From contig VWPU01018719.1 of NCBI GenBank assembly GCA_013398955.1, positions 62,001 to 126,000 on the forward strand: DNA of 64,000 nucleotides, written 5' to 3'. The position numbers and the translations under genes are program-made. This document shows positions 38,984 to 50,989 of the stretch, one piece after another. The notes under the pieces were generated by a model. It worked only from the letters and a program-made list of their open reading frames with translations, searched no databases and had not been told where the DNA came from. The first letter of the stretch is position 1. Every line of letters starts with the position of its first letter. The DNA comes from Callaeas wilsoni (Eukaryota > Chordata > Aves > Passeriformes > Callaeidae).

Positions 38984-41900
38984 AAAAAACCAAACAATCA
39001 CAAACAAACAAAAAAAAGAAACTTGTTTTAGGAAAATGAGTTCACTGAGAGGAGAACAGAAAAAAACCTACTAACTAAAATGACAGAAAGAGGTGGATCT
39101 TAGCCACTGTCCAGTCTAATGTAAAGGAAACAGAGGCAAATGAACTCCTGAAGTCTTATTACAGTCTCAAAGACTTTGTACATTTTCTGTCTCTTTTCCA
39201 TTTATACCAGAGCACTGGAATTATTTTTGTTGAAGTTAAGGAAGGGAGGGATATTTAAAAATTTTTTTTACTATTATTTAGTCAATAAGTAAGTTAACTT
39301 GGTAAGAAGAAAAGGAGGTCATACAGTATTCAAAGTGATACAATACTTGTTTTCTTTTTTCCCCTCCAGTGCTCTGTATTGAAATCTGAAAAGCCCGTTT
39401 CAGATTCTGCACGTTGCTATTGCACACGTAATAATAGGACACACTGGCCTTTGATACAATTCTCTTCAGGGAACAAAAGCTTCCTTTGGCACAACTACAG
39501 CCACTGCTTGTTGTAGGTTACACATGTCTTTCCAGTCAAGCATGATTAATAACTGCTAAAAAAAATGCTCATGACCCATGGCAAGTATTCTTTCAACTAT
39601 AATACCAGCATTATGGGCTCTGAATCTCAGTAATTTTAAAATGTGCTTCTACAATGGAACTATAATTTAATTACTTTTTCTGCAGCCTGTTCCATTTTGT
39701 TTCATCACTTTGATTGCACCATGCACTTGGCAGCTTATGGAAGACTGCATCTGCCTCCAGGATTATTTCACTGGGCTCTTTCGACATCTGTTTCTGAAAA
39801 TGACTTTATTTGCAGTGGCATAAAGAATAATCAGAGACTTGTTTAATCCAGATAAATTGGAAAAGAGAGAGACACAGAGACAGAGTTGGAGACAGGGAAG
39901 AGATCAGGGAAAAAGAGAAAGCAGATCTATGCTGCATGATGCAGAAGACATCAAAATAATCTCTCCTCTTCCTGTGCTTCTGCAAATGTTGTTATCTGAT
40001 GGATGATATGATACATGAAAAGATGAGTCACTAAGTCAGTTCCTTTTAATGTTTAGGGGGAGCTCATAGATGCAATACATTCTAGCTAAAGCTTCGTGCT
40101 GTGCTTGATCAGTTTAATACAATTTTCATGAATTACATTTGCAACCTCATCCACTGAGAACCACAAAGCAGTCTGAAACGATCCATAGCAGTTGACAAAA
40201 GTCCTTATAATAAATGAGCTAAATCCAGGCTCCAGCCTGACCTGACATCCTTCCAAAGGCAGCTACAGCCAACACCTGTTGCTGAGTGCCATAGCACAGC
40301 TATGGACCGAGCACACAGTTCAGCATAACTTCCCACATATCAGCAGTCGTGAACTGGGTCACCTGTGTATCAGATGACCAAGTGCAAGGCATCCGTAGCA
40401 TGCCCATGCCTGCCTGAGCTTTGATTCAACACAATGGAAACCACCATTGTTGACTCCTGTTTACTTTTGTGTTATAGATGGATTTGATAACCCACAAACC
40501 ATTACAAGCATTTAAAGACATGCCTTCTAAAAGATCACAGATGTTGGCCAGGTTTTATTTCATTCTTTAGTTCTCTTTGCCTGTTTTTTCATGGAGGGTG
40601 AACATATATCTGTCAAGACACATCCACTGCCTGCATAAGAAAGTGCTGCAGTAAGGCAGCTCTAGCAATAGAAACAGATAGCAAGGCTTTAGGGACAGAG
40701 GCCACTAAAATTCAAAGTGCTAGAGTGAGCTGACCATAAGGAAAACAAGCAAAACAATTCCTAACATTGTCTTATTTTGAGAGTTTCAAATCTTTCCTGT
40801 CTTGTTGCTCCTTTCTTTTTGGAGATTTTTTCTGTTATTTGCTGGTCTTCTGGGCCATACTGCTGTAGCAAGCACTTCAGAAACGAACTGGTTTGGACAT
40901 ATATATTTCCTAGGAATTACTTAAAGACAACTCCAAGGGAGGCCCTGCAGTTCACAGGAAAACAATGAAGAAAAATCATCGTCTCCAGAAGTAACAGGTA
41001 TCATGCAAATGCACAATAGCTGGACCCAAAAAATTCTGTATTAGCCTGATTCCCATGGTTGTGTGGCCTGAACTGTCACAAACATTTGAGCTTTCCTTTC
41101 CCATATGACCAAAATAACTCTTGCCCTAGTCAAGATCCCAGCTTCCTTCTGGGATTTTATCCATCTACGGCATGTAACTCCCTGTACCCATCAAAGACAC
41201 ACTCTTAAATGGTGCCCATGCACATTGCTGTCATCCCCATGAGAAGGTCACAAAAGCGAAAGACAAAAAATTCCTTCTCTTCTGTATTGCACTGCCTCAC
41301 CTTTCCTCAGCAAAATACAGCAGGTGAGCTGAGGACATGAAAAAAATCAATTCCACATTGCCGATCTACTTACAGGCAATACAAGAAGCAAAACTCCTTT
41401 GGCAATCTGTGTGCTAGTAACTTGGCAAGCTTGACAGTCTGCATTTGGAAGCCTGGTTATTTTCATGAAAGACACAATCCCCAAAGCAAACAACTCAAAC
41501 TTTTGGAAGGAAATAGACCAAACCAAAAAACTGCAGTTAGCAAAAAGGAAAAGAGTCATCAGTGTTATTCTGCTGATGAATTACTTGAAACCCAGTAGAA
41601 CAAGGTTCTCTCCCCTCCTTCCTAATCAAAATCACTGATACCTCTCGGATGTCTGAAGACGAAGTGATTTGATAGAGGATATCAGCTATTCACAGAAGGT
41701 TTGTAGTTGGCTAATCAGGTAGGCAAGCTGCCCTGAAGAGAGATACGTTCCAGTGACAGAGCATGCTGTGAAAATCCTATTAAGAGACTATTAACAATTA
41801 TTTTGTTTCTTACTCTTTCCTTTTAATTTAAACAATTTTACTTCCTCCCCTCATTTTCCATCTCAACCTTGGGCTGTAACACAGCAGTGGTGCAGGGCCA

Positions 41901-43340
41901 GTGGCCATGCAAAGAAATTACTCATTGCTTTTCTAGAGCTTCAACGTAAAATGCACACAGCATAAGACACAGAGAATCTGACAAGGCTTTGTTGCCTTGC
42001 CAGTATTACCAAAGAACAAAAGCCATCATGCTTAATTAGCAATTGTCCCCAAAGAATTTGTAAGGATGTACCGTTTAACAGTGAAGGTGAAAATTGGTTT
42101 GCCTCTGAACACCAGCTAGTGACCACTGTTGGACAATGAGTGTATGCTGGTGCTGTGCTGCTGGTCAGATGTCACTTGGCAGCAACTCTTCCATAAAAAG
42201 TGCTCTTAAGGACAGGGTAAGTGATCGAACACAGATACGTTTACCTTAGCTTAGCCACATGAACTTGGAATGAAGCTCTCAAACCACAGGTAGCAACTGA
42301 AGAGAGACGCCAACGCGATCCCTTAAGCACTGACAATAAAAGCAGTTTGTAAGGTCAGGGTCAAGTCAGGACAGGGCAGCACAGGGCAAGTGGCTCTTTA
42401 CTCAGGTTACTTAAGAGAACAATAGAGGTGCCAGCTTGTTGCCTGTGGCGATGCCAGTCTGCCCTCTTAAAACCATTTTTTTTAAGAGGTAAAACTTTAG
42501 TTTTGAGCAAATTTGAATAACCAGCTTGGAAAAAGCAGAAATTCAGTGGAAATTGGTTTGGGTCTTGTGACATGGTCAGTAGTCCTCACTGGGGAAGAGC
42601 TCTCTTCCTTCTGTAACCATGGGTTCCTATCCAGAGCAGTTGAGACCCATCTCAGGGAGTGGCAGGAAGAACAGTTCATGCTCTGTCCCAGACATTTCCA
42701 CTGAACTCCAGTAACACGAAAAATTCAGTTTAGGCAAAAGCACAACCTGCCTTTTACCCACCAACCCTGTCTTAGGCAGGGCAAAGAAACGATTTTTTGA
42801 AGACACTATAAAGGTTACACTGTAACAGGGAACGGCTTCTCCAAAAGTGAAATCTTTGTGCGTCAGCAGAAACAGCAGAGATGGCTCTTGAGTGTCTTGA
42901 TACTGGCAGGTCTTTAGGTACTTAGCTGACTATAAAACTGGGTGATTTAGGCCCCTTAATTCAAGCACATGAAGATCCTAGAGCCTGCCCAGTGTGGGCA
43001 CAGACACCAAATCTTGCTATCATGAAACAAAATGCTGTCTGCAGTCATTTTATCTTAAAGATCTTATGTATAGGACAGTTACCTCCCAGCAGCTGCCCAC
43101 AGACACTGTCCAAGACTGTCTGGAATCAACTCATTACACCCAACAATGCATCAGAAGAGATGACCTGCTCCATGTTATTGCTCTTAGGTCAGCACCAAAG
43201 GAGGGCCTCACTATAGCATCCTAACTATTCATCATCCCTTTCCCCTCGACATGCTCCATCAAAATTAACCATTTTTCTTGCAGCATTTAAGGAAATCTGC
43301 TTAAAATTGCTTTCTGATGCTCCATTTCTCCACTATGCAA

Positions 43341-43395
43341 TTGATTTTCATCTACAAGGATGTATCTTACTTATACATCCTTGAAGTGAAATCAA
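43341..43395. other. Long imperfect hairpin (22 potential base pairs)
   Basis: A perfect 11-bp inner stem pairs 43355-43365 (CAAGGATGTAT) with 43373-43383 (ATACATCCTTG) around a 7-nt loop. An outer stem pairs TTGATTT-T-CA (43341-43350) with TGAAATCAA (43387-43395), with one bulged T, and CT with AG in between. The geometry is that of a short pre-miRNA-like or fold-back element. Its function is unknown. Confidence 0.6.
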
Positions 43396-44844
43396 CTAAA
43401 AGTGGCTGAAATGAAAATGGACCCTGTTTGTCACGGGCAGACCTGGTTTCTGTCTGTGGCTGTCCTTCAGCTCTGCAGGAGAAATTTTAAGATATAAAAG
43501 GAAAATTATCTGTGTGGGAGGCTTCACTGTGCTCTGCTTAATTAGTGGCTGTTCAATATGTGAAACACACAGTAGTGCGCACCCTCCTGTCCACACACAT
43601 GCTTGTAGAACCAATGTGCACTGGTAACAGGGTTGATGCATTTTCTATAAATTGGAATATGACACCAAAACATTGCCAAGAGGAACTAGTCTGCATTACT
43701 TTATAAAAAAAATCACGATTTTCCCAGACTGCAACAGCCCCAAGAAGATCTTCTAAGTTTTCAATTGCTTCCATAAAGTGGAAGCTCTGTCTTTGCAACA
43801 GCGTTCAGTCACGCTATCTAGAGTCTTCCCAGAGTGTACTGTAATATAAAATCAAGATAATTGAGAGATCAGCCATGCAATACACATATACATATATATA
43901 GCTATTCATTCTGACAGAGCCTTACACACATAAAACTGCCTGTATCAGCCCCAACACTCATCCAGTGCTCAGAGATATTATTCTGATCACATAAAATGCA
44001 GTAGCAACCACTGTTTCCTCACACAGTCATTCTATACACAAATGTCAGATTATGTATTGTTCTTGCCAATGCAAATGTCAGTTTGGATCGGCCACAGGCT
44101 ACAGACGTGCCCCAGATTATTCTGGGTCCCCTATGGAGCTGAGGCACAAATTCTCAGCACCTCGCAGGATGAAAAGCCTTTGCCACAGTGACAGGCAAGG
44201 GTACACTGGTCTTGCCTTTCTGGCACGGAAGAGGCACAAATAAAATATTAAGTCCATGCACTTCTGACCCCTAAACTGCAGCATCAAACAAAAGCAGGGC
44301 AGCACTGCTTCAGAAGCGCAGCTTCTGTGGATATATAAAATTAACGATCCAGCTTCTCTGATCTGTGAGCACAAGTGAGTGCAGACTGAGAGGCCACGGG
44401 TAGGGCTTTTCTGGGCACAAACTGGACCTTTAAGGAGGATATCAGGCATCTAAAAACCATGTAAAGGAGAACAGCACAACACTTGGTGGGTGACTTCTAC
44501 AGAGAAACACTCCTTTACAGTTTCTACAGCAACTTGTTGATTATAAGAGGGTGATGGTAGATGTCTGTGAGACAAGGGGGTGAAAACTAAGGCATTTTAG
44601 GGAAAAGATATACCTGATGTGTTAATTGTTTCCTTCTATTTCCTTTGATTTCCCTGTGTTCTAAATAGGAAAGGTGGTGAACCACTCTGAAGGATTTACT
44701 GGGCTTTACTGATATCCTCCAGTAGGCTCTGTTTCACAATTTCTCATTGTGATGGATTGGGTTAATGGCAAAATTGAAGAAAAAAGATGTAGACAGTCTG
44801 GAAATACTGAATGTAATAATTTTAATAATTTTGTATGTTTCTTG

Positions 44845-44859
44845 TTTTTTTTTTTTTTT
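44845..44859. repeat. T15 homopolymer
   Basis: A run of fifteen T in non-coding DNA. Confidence 0.85.
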
Positions 44860-45796
44860 GCTGAAGTCTGCGAAGCATAAATTCTGTAGAAACATTAGGA
44901 CCCCGGAAGAGAATTACACAGGTAGTTTGTTATTAAGGCTAGCTAAACAAAACCCCCCAAAACCTCCAAAATCACATCACTGCCTCCCAGAGTATTTCTT
45001 CAAAGACAAAGTTTTAAAGCCTAAGGCATCATGTTTTATATGTGGGGTGTATGTGTTAACAAAGGGGTACCTGTGATGACATCCCCAAGCCCTAGGCAAA
45101 CTCTCCTCAGTCAGAGCCATGCTGCCTGTCTTCTTCCCTGCATCAGGTCTCCGCCAGCAAGTTCAAGCGACTCAAAGCCAAATATTCCGAATTTCTGCAA
45201 GGTGCTTTGTTAAGAATTCCTAAAGGAAAAACTAGTCTAAAAGTCCTATTTTCATTTCATAAAAATGTCAAATATCAGTTGCTTCTCAAAAACAGTGGAA
45301 GCCAGGAGTACAGACAACCAAGATAACTGCAATAGTGAAATGTTAGTGTACTCTTAATAGCAAAAATAATAGAAGAACAACAGAGAAATGCAAAGCTGAC
45401 CAAATACTTAAGAAGGAGCACTTTTCAGGTCATGCAAATACGTAATCCAAGTCTTTTTATTCCCTGAATCACATAAGCTGATGTAGAGGAATAATTACAC
45501 TTTCCATGCTCCTCGCTCTCACACCACTCCCCAGTTGCTGATATCCTGGCACTTCCAAAAATTACTGTTTTGCCATTCAGCTTTTAGAAATAAATGAAAA
45601 CTCAATGGATCTCACCTCCTCCTTACCAATGGACTATTAACACAACCTAGCTAGCTTGACTTTAAGTGCAGACTGAATATACTAACAGCTGCATTCTTTC
45701 AGAAAATGAGATACGTGGTTATTAACTTTGTCACCAGAGTCATCAGGCCAGTTTCTTACTTGTGGCTATGAAATTCCTTTCAGATGACATACTTAC

Positions 45797-45812
45797 AAAA
45801 AAAAAAAAAAAA
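45797..45812. repeat. A16 homopolymer
   Basis: A run of sixteen A; the 5' neighbour sequence shows no recognised element. Confidence 0.85.
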
Positions 45813-46985
45813 TTAAGAATCCATGTAGTGGAGGACAAAATGACTCACATATTCTAGCAAAATACAGGCTTGTAACTGAGACATGTAGGTTTGGCTGGAA
45901 GCAAATTTGTGCACAGCCTATTACAAAAGGCATCTTGTTGGTCTCTCCCTTAAATGCATAAGTAACTGAGACAGGCTGCTTGCAAGATTTTAATGAAAAC
46001 AGCTTTTTCATGGAAAATTCAGTTATTCTACTGCTGTTTCCTTTATAATTTTAAACAAAGAGTCTTATTTTTTACATGAAGGACATTCCAAATCCCACTT
46101 CCCAATTTTAATCACAAAACAGTTTTGCAGCATGTATTAGAGTAACAATGGCTCTTCCCAGGGAGAGGTCTTTGCTGGATGAAGTGGAAGCTAGCAAATA
46201 CCATGTAGCTGGTATAATACCAAAGTGGGAACTCATAGCCACGCTCTATCCCTTTTTCTCTTTTCAGATCTTGCCCAGAGCAGTTTCAATCTGAGCTCTG
46301 AGGGAAAACTCCCCTCCCTCGGCCTGTTCTCTCCTTGCTTGAACATAAATGCACTTCTCTGGATTGTGAGAGGAAGGAGGACTTATGTCTTCATGTGGAA
46401 GAGCGACACTGTCCCCTGTCCTTTCACCCCACAGCTAGCAATGACTAAAGACAGGCATGAAGTCCTGCACTAACAGCAGAAAATGGCAGAGTTACCCTGA
46501 AGCCCAGGTTCAGACGGGCAAAAGCCCATGCCCAGCATTTCCTCTGCTAGGTGCAGCCACAATATAGAGAAACCAGTCCAAGGTCTCAGGTGCAGCTGAA
46601 GTCATCAACCAGCTATGCCATTTCCTACACTGCGGCGGTCTCCCAGATCCTGCAGAAATTCTGGCCAAGCCCAGGCCTGCTATTTAGACCGATACATCCT
46701 ATCATTGTCACCTCAAGACTCAGAGACTTGCAGCCCTGTGCTGCAAATTCGGCAGCCAATGAAGACAGTAACAGCCCAAGGACTATCTGGGGACTTGGCG
46801 AGCTCAGAGCAAGGGGACCAAGGCCCCCACAGCTACACAGGACCAAAGCAAAGGGAAACAACATCAATTTTTATATGTAGGCTTAGCCGTGACAGCATTA
46901 GTTTGCTTTCTAGCAAGGGTTAAATAGATCAATACTGAAGGTTTCTGCTGGCATGGGCTATCGAGGGACAGGAATATACAACCCT

Positions 46986-46989
46986 TGGA
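46986..46989. repeat. Target-site duplication, left copy (TGGA)
   Basis: Identical to 47441-47444 and directly abutting the LTR start. It is short on its own, but it coincides exactly with the inverted-repeat ends. Confidence 0.75.
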
Positions 46990-47255
46990 TGATGCCTTAG
47001 GATTTTAGCTTTTATATTTTCATATATTTGTAATCCTGCAATTCTTTAGTGTGTAACTCTGAGCCCCGTAGAGAGTGTTAGCTACTGCTTTTCCCATTTT
47101 GGTCAGATACAACAATTCCTCTCCAGGCCTGAGAATCAAGGACACCTCACTGTCTCAGGCCCTGAGACATGTAAAAAAAAGTGAGTTGGGGGGGAGCAAA
47201 CTGGGAGAATGGGACTCCACTGCCTGAAGCTGTAATTGGACAATTAACCTCTGAT

Positions 47256-47263
47256 ATGCAAAT
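47256..47263 (+). promoter_or_regulatory. Octamer motif ATGCAAAT in LTR U3
   Basis: A perfect POU-factor octamer, roughly 10 bp upstream of a TATA-like sequence in the LTR. The position is that expected of a U3 enhancer element. Activity is not shown by the sequence. Confidence 0.55.
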
Positions 47264-47370
47264 GGACAAAACTTTTTATCTGTCCGAAAAACGTGTGACT
47301 GTCGTCCATCTTGGGTGTAGTCTCTGCGAGACTCCTGCACTGCCCAAAGTGTACCCTGTGGAGGCCTTTC

Positions 47371-47376
47371 AATAAA
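47371..47376 (+). promoter_or_regulatory. LTR polyadenylation signal AATAAA
   Basis: It sits 65-70 bp before the LTR end, the usual R/U5 position, and sets the orientation of the LTR to the plus strand. Confidence 0.7.
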
Positions 47377-47440
47377 TCCCTACCCTTTATCCTTTCACTC
47401 TGTCTAGCCTCTGTTCCAGGTCAGCCTCTAAAAGGCATCA

Positions 47441-47444
47441 TGGA
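47441..47444. repeat. Target-site duplication, right copy (TGGA)
   Basis: Identical to 46986-46989 and directly abutting the LTR end. Confidence 0.75.
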
Positions 47445-48459
47445 TGCTGAAGCTCTGCCAATGCAACCTTCCAGGCCAATATACGGCCAGAACCACATAC
47501 CGACCAGAAGCAGTTTACTGTGCTTACTGTGCACAAGCTGTAATGTGCTCACTTGATATTCAAAGCTGTACACAGGAGGTGCCCTTAATTTCACTGTGAC
47601 TGAAAGTATACAGAACTGAGCCTTATCCTTCCAATATTACCTTGAACTCTGCAAGGTGAGCAGCCATTTACATCTTTAGTAGATTAAAAGTGCTGGCTTC
47701 ATTTGAGTTTGCTTTTCAAATAAATTTAATTTTGAGGATTCCACGTCCTTTTTGTTCCTGGTACATAAAAAGCTAATCCATTTTCATACACATCCCTGCT
47801 TTAAGATGCTTTATGACCACATACATTTTGTGACAGAGTTACAACTTATCATATACTGGCACTGAAGAAGATTAAATCCAAAATATTGCAGTTCTGGAGA
47901 AGTTAAGTGATCACTATGAACACTGAATCTAGATCAACCGCTGCTTGTCAGCAGTTTGACAAATACAATGTTTTTATCCTGCTGGTAAATTGTCTGTAAA
48001 GAAAATAAAGTTTTTCTAAGTGTGTTTGCCATTCTCTGGTGTACTGGGTGTGATTTATCTAGCTCCAGGTTTATCCTGAACTGTTCACAGTGAATAACAA
48101 ACTGACTGGACAACACACGACATCAGGCATTCAAAGACGGTTGTGCACGCACCCAGCTTGGTTTATTCCATTATAGGGCAATCTGGCTTGAATTAACATT
48201 ACAAAATAGTATTAATCAATTTAATACAACCTGGTTTATAAGTACCTGAGGTGCTGAGAGATCAAAATAAAAATTTCTAATTTAAGAGTTTGTTTAGAGT
48301 TGCTGTGTTTTTAACTATGGTTTCATGCATAATGTAACTACCCCTTCTAAACACTGATAAATCTTTAAATGCAGCCATGAAGCTAAATTAAAACTTCCAT
48401 GGCCGCAGAATAAAAAATAATTTTGAATTAATCAAACATTCCCCGTCTATATATATAGC

Positions 48460-48488
48460 TATAGATATATTTTAAAATATTATCTATA
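48460..48488. repeat. AT-rich near-palindrome
   Basis: TATAGATATATTTT is followed directly by AAAATATTATCTATA; the arms pair with one bulged base. It sits in a TA-rich low-complexity patch (about 48447-48500) that also contains TATATATA runs. Confidence 0.7.
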
Positions 48489-48962
48489 TACATATATTTA
48501 AAAACTGTAAGTTACCCTGAGCCACTTACAGCTCAGACTCCCAATCTCCTGGTGCCAGAGCAGGCAAGTCCATCTGCATGTTGCACATCCTTATCTTCCA
48601 TACACATGCTATTACTTTCACATCCTCAGCAGCCCCCTTCCCTAACCTGACAGACGACGCTTTGTTTCCATAAACTATTTGGGAAGTGGCAGATAATGTT
48701 TTTTCTGACAATTCCTCTTTCTCTTTCATTAGAAAATTCCTAAGAAGGTGCTGTCACATCAGAACAGTGGCACTGTACACCTTCACCCTGCAAAAATGAA
48801 AGCAGAGATACAGAAACATTCTGTGATGACAAATGCAGTTTAAGAAGTCCTCATACCTTTTTCTTTATATGTTCCTCTTTCATGCAGTCCTTTATCCCCT
48901 CAGTCATGCTGATCCAACCATATGCTGAACAAAACTGTACTGAACTGATTTGATTTGAAAAC

Positions 48963-49005
48963 TAAACCAAACCCAAAAATAAACCCAAAATCTGGGTTTG
49001 GTTTA
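48963..49005. repeat. Perfect 13-bp inverted repeat, 17-bp spacer
   Basis: TAAACCAAACCCA (48963-48975) and TGGGTTTGGTTTA (48993-49005) are exact reverse complements. The spacer carries a further partial AAACCC copy, so the arms may derive from an A/C-rich simple repeat. Confidence 0.85.
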
Positions 49006-50968
49006 TAGCACAACCCTACAAATAATCATCTGGCCCAACGTGGAAGTGGGTGAACAACAGTGCAGGAATGGTGCCTTATTGAAACAGCTTTGCTGGCTCA
49101 GAAAACACTTGTGTAACAGAATAGATGGCACTGAAGAATCAGATGCTACAATTTTTCCCTAGTAATTTTGCCCATTTCTAGATGGCCAGGGTTAAAATTT
49201 TCTGCTGTTTTCATGTGACCATGCGACAGCTTGCTATCTGTAATTCCTTGCTGTTTCTCAATCATGCTGACCCCCCTCCATGAATGGAGGAGGACATTCG
49301 TGGAGCTCAATGTCTCAGAAATGTGCAATGAACTGCCTTTCTCCTGGCAAAACAAGAGGAATGGTCATTTCTTACTAATGCCACCTTCATCAGTCTTACA
49401 GCTACAGTGTTCACAGTCAACCAAATTGGAAAGATGTGTCAAATGAGGAGGCTAAATTAAGCTGCACATTTTCTTCAGCAATTCACACATCAAAACATAG
49501 GTGTGATCTCTTTTCTTTTGACAAGAGCAGCATACATTGTTTTCCAGCAAGCTGTGACAGCTAAATGCTCAATAAGGACTGAAAAGTCAAGAAATGAAGA
49601 ACATATTTACTGTGCCTTCTTATATATTAATTATAACTTTCTAAGAAAATGAAAGCTTTACTGCAAACACATTTTGATTACTGAATGAAAATGCTCTTTC
49701 ACATTTCAAAAATGTTTCAAGATCCCCAGAAAGAAGATGAAGTGTAAGCCTTGCTGTTAAAATTACCACCTGCTCATCCTTAGAGAAACAGTACACAAAA
49801 TGCTTATAGTGAATTTTAATGCAGTAGAAATGCCAACACTATTTCACCAAGAAAACTTTTTTCCCCTATTTTAGAAAAGCACTTGGGCCCAGATGTTACC
49901 AGGTGAAATTCAGCAGCAGATGTCCTGTCAAAGGCATGCCAAGCAACTTGAATTTATTTTAGTGATCTGCTGGCACTCCAGTGTAAATGGCTCAGTGTTA
50001 TTAACTGAATTCTCTTGGCTCACCTGAAACGGATTTAAACCCATTTTTGTCTTGTGTGAAGAACCACACAAGAGTAATCTGATTAGTTTAGAAGCTCCTA
50101 GAATGAATAAAGATGATGCTTATATTGAAGTGTGTGGCAAGAAACAACAACTACCAGCCGCAGGTTTCCTGCTTTTCCCAAAGACCCAAAAGCGAACTTT
50201 ACCATCCCATTTCTATGCCAGTATACCAGCATGTCTTTGCACAGCCATCTTATTCTGACAATTTTGCTAACGTGATTTTTGGAGGTGGGTTGAAATTAAG
50301 ACCTGAGCTGGGAATGCCAATCTGAAGTGTCACTTCTTCCTAACTCTGCTGACAATTAGAAGTATTCCCACCAAAGCCCAACAGAAAGATTTAAGCTTCA
50401 AAACTGGGCCTTAACGTTATTTCTATTTTTATTCTCCATCAAACAATATAATTGCCTATATTATACTTTAAAAATTTGCAGTGCCTTTCCCAATGCAAAT
50501 AAGGGTCTGCAAAACATCTGCAGTTCCTCACTAAGCATCTCTAGATCAGGGAAGGACTGTTGCTCTGGCCAGTTGGAGAGTGTGTGCCAGTGACCACAAA
50601 ACCACAAAGATCTGAGCAGCTAAGGATTGCATGCTCCTAACATCTCCCAGTGGTCCTGCTGTCCTCAGCAGCCCTCTGATCCAACCTCATGACCCACATC
50701 CTGCCTGCTCAGACAAAACCTGCACTGACACTTGTTCCTGGCTCTCGGCTCCAACCTTTCCTGTGCTGCCTTCTCCAGGCGTGGTAGCCTGGTGGCCTCC
50801 TGCCAACACTACCTTTGGACCAAGATGAATTTTTCTACATCTTCAAACCTGGACAGACACCTCCTCTCCCTGCACAACAGACCAAATAACGATCATTATC
50901 CACCACAGGCTTGCACCCTCCAGACTTGGGACAACAAAACATCCAAAGCTCAGCCTGTCCCACAGCTG

Positions 50969-50989
50969 CCCCCCCCCCCCCGCCCCGCC
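50969..50989. repeat. C13 homopolymer and GC-rich extension
   Basis: Thirteen consecutive C (50969-50981) followed by gccccgccg. On the minus strand this is a G-run of the kind that can form quadruplex or slipped structures. Confidence 0.85.

Larger units (their letters stand above)
28186..46985. other. Non-coding stretch upstream of the PCBP3 start-codon exon
   Basis: I find no exon with recognisable protein similarity, no CpG island and no RNA gene. It contains only the simple repeats, hairpin and homopolymers listed separately. Open frames up to about 155 codons (28660-29124 and 37925-38392, both minus strand) have no domain resemblance. It is most easily read as continuing 5' intron, but the boundary with intergenic DNA cannot be placed. 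Confidence 0.55.
46990..47440 (+). mobile_element. Solo LTR of an endogenous retrovirus (ERV1-like), 451 bp
   Basis: The element starts TGATGCCTT and ends AAGGCATCA, a 9-bp perfect terminal inverted repeat with the canonical TG...CA ends. It is flanked on both sides by the 4-bp duplication TGGA (46986-46989 and 47441-47444). Inside, in LTR order, are an octamer motif (47256-47263), a TATA-like stretch (about 47272-47279) and an AATAAA signal (47371-47376) followed by a pyrimidine-rich U5. A 4-bp target duplication is typical of class I (gamma-like) elements. No gag, pol or env remnants flank it, so the provirus has recombined to a single LTR. It lies antisense to PCBP3. Confidence 0.85.

Noticed and set aside
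46551..46923. Open frames directly upstream of the solo LTR as possible retroviral internal sequence
   Set aside because: They lie outside the TGGA-flanked LTR, have no gag, pol or env resemblance, and the target duplication shows that the LTR inserted as a unit.
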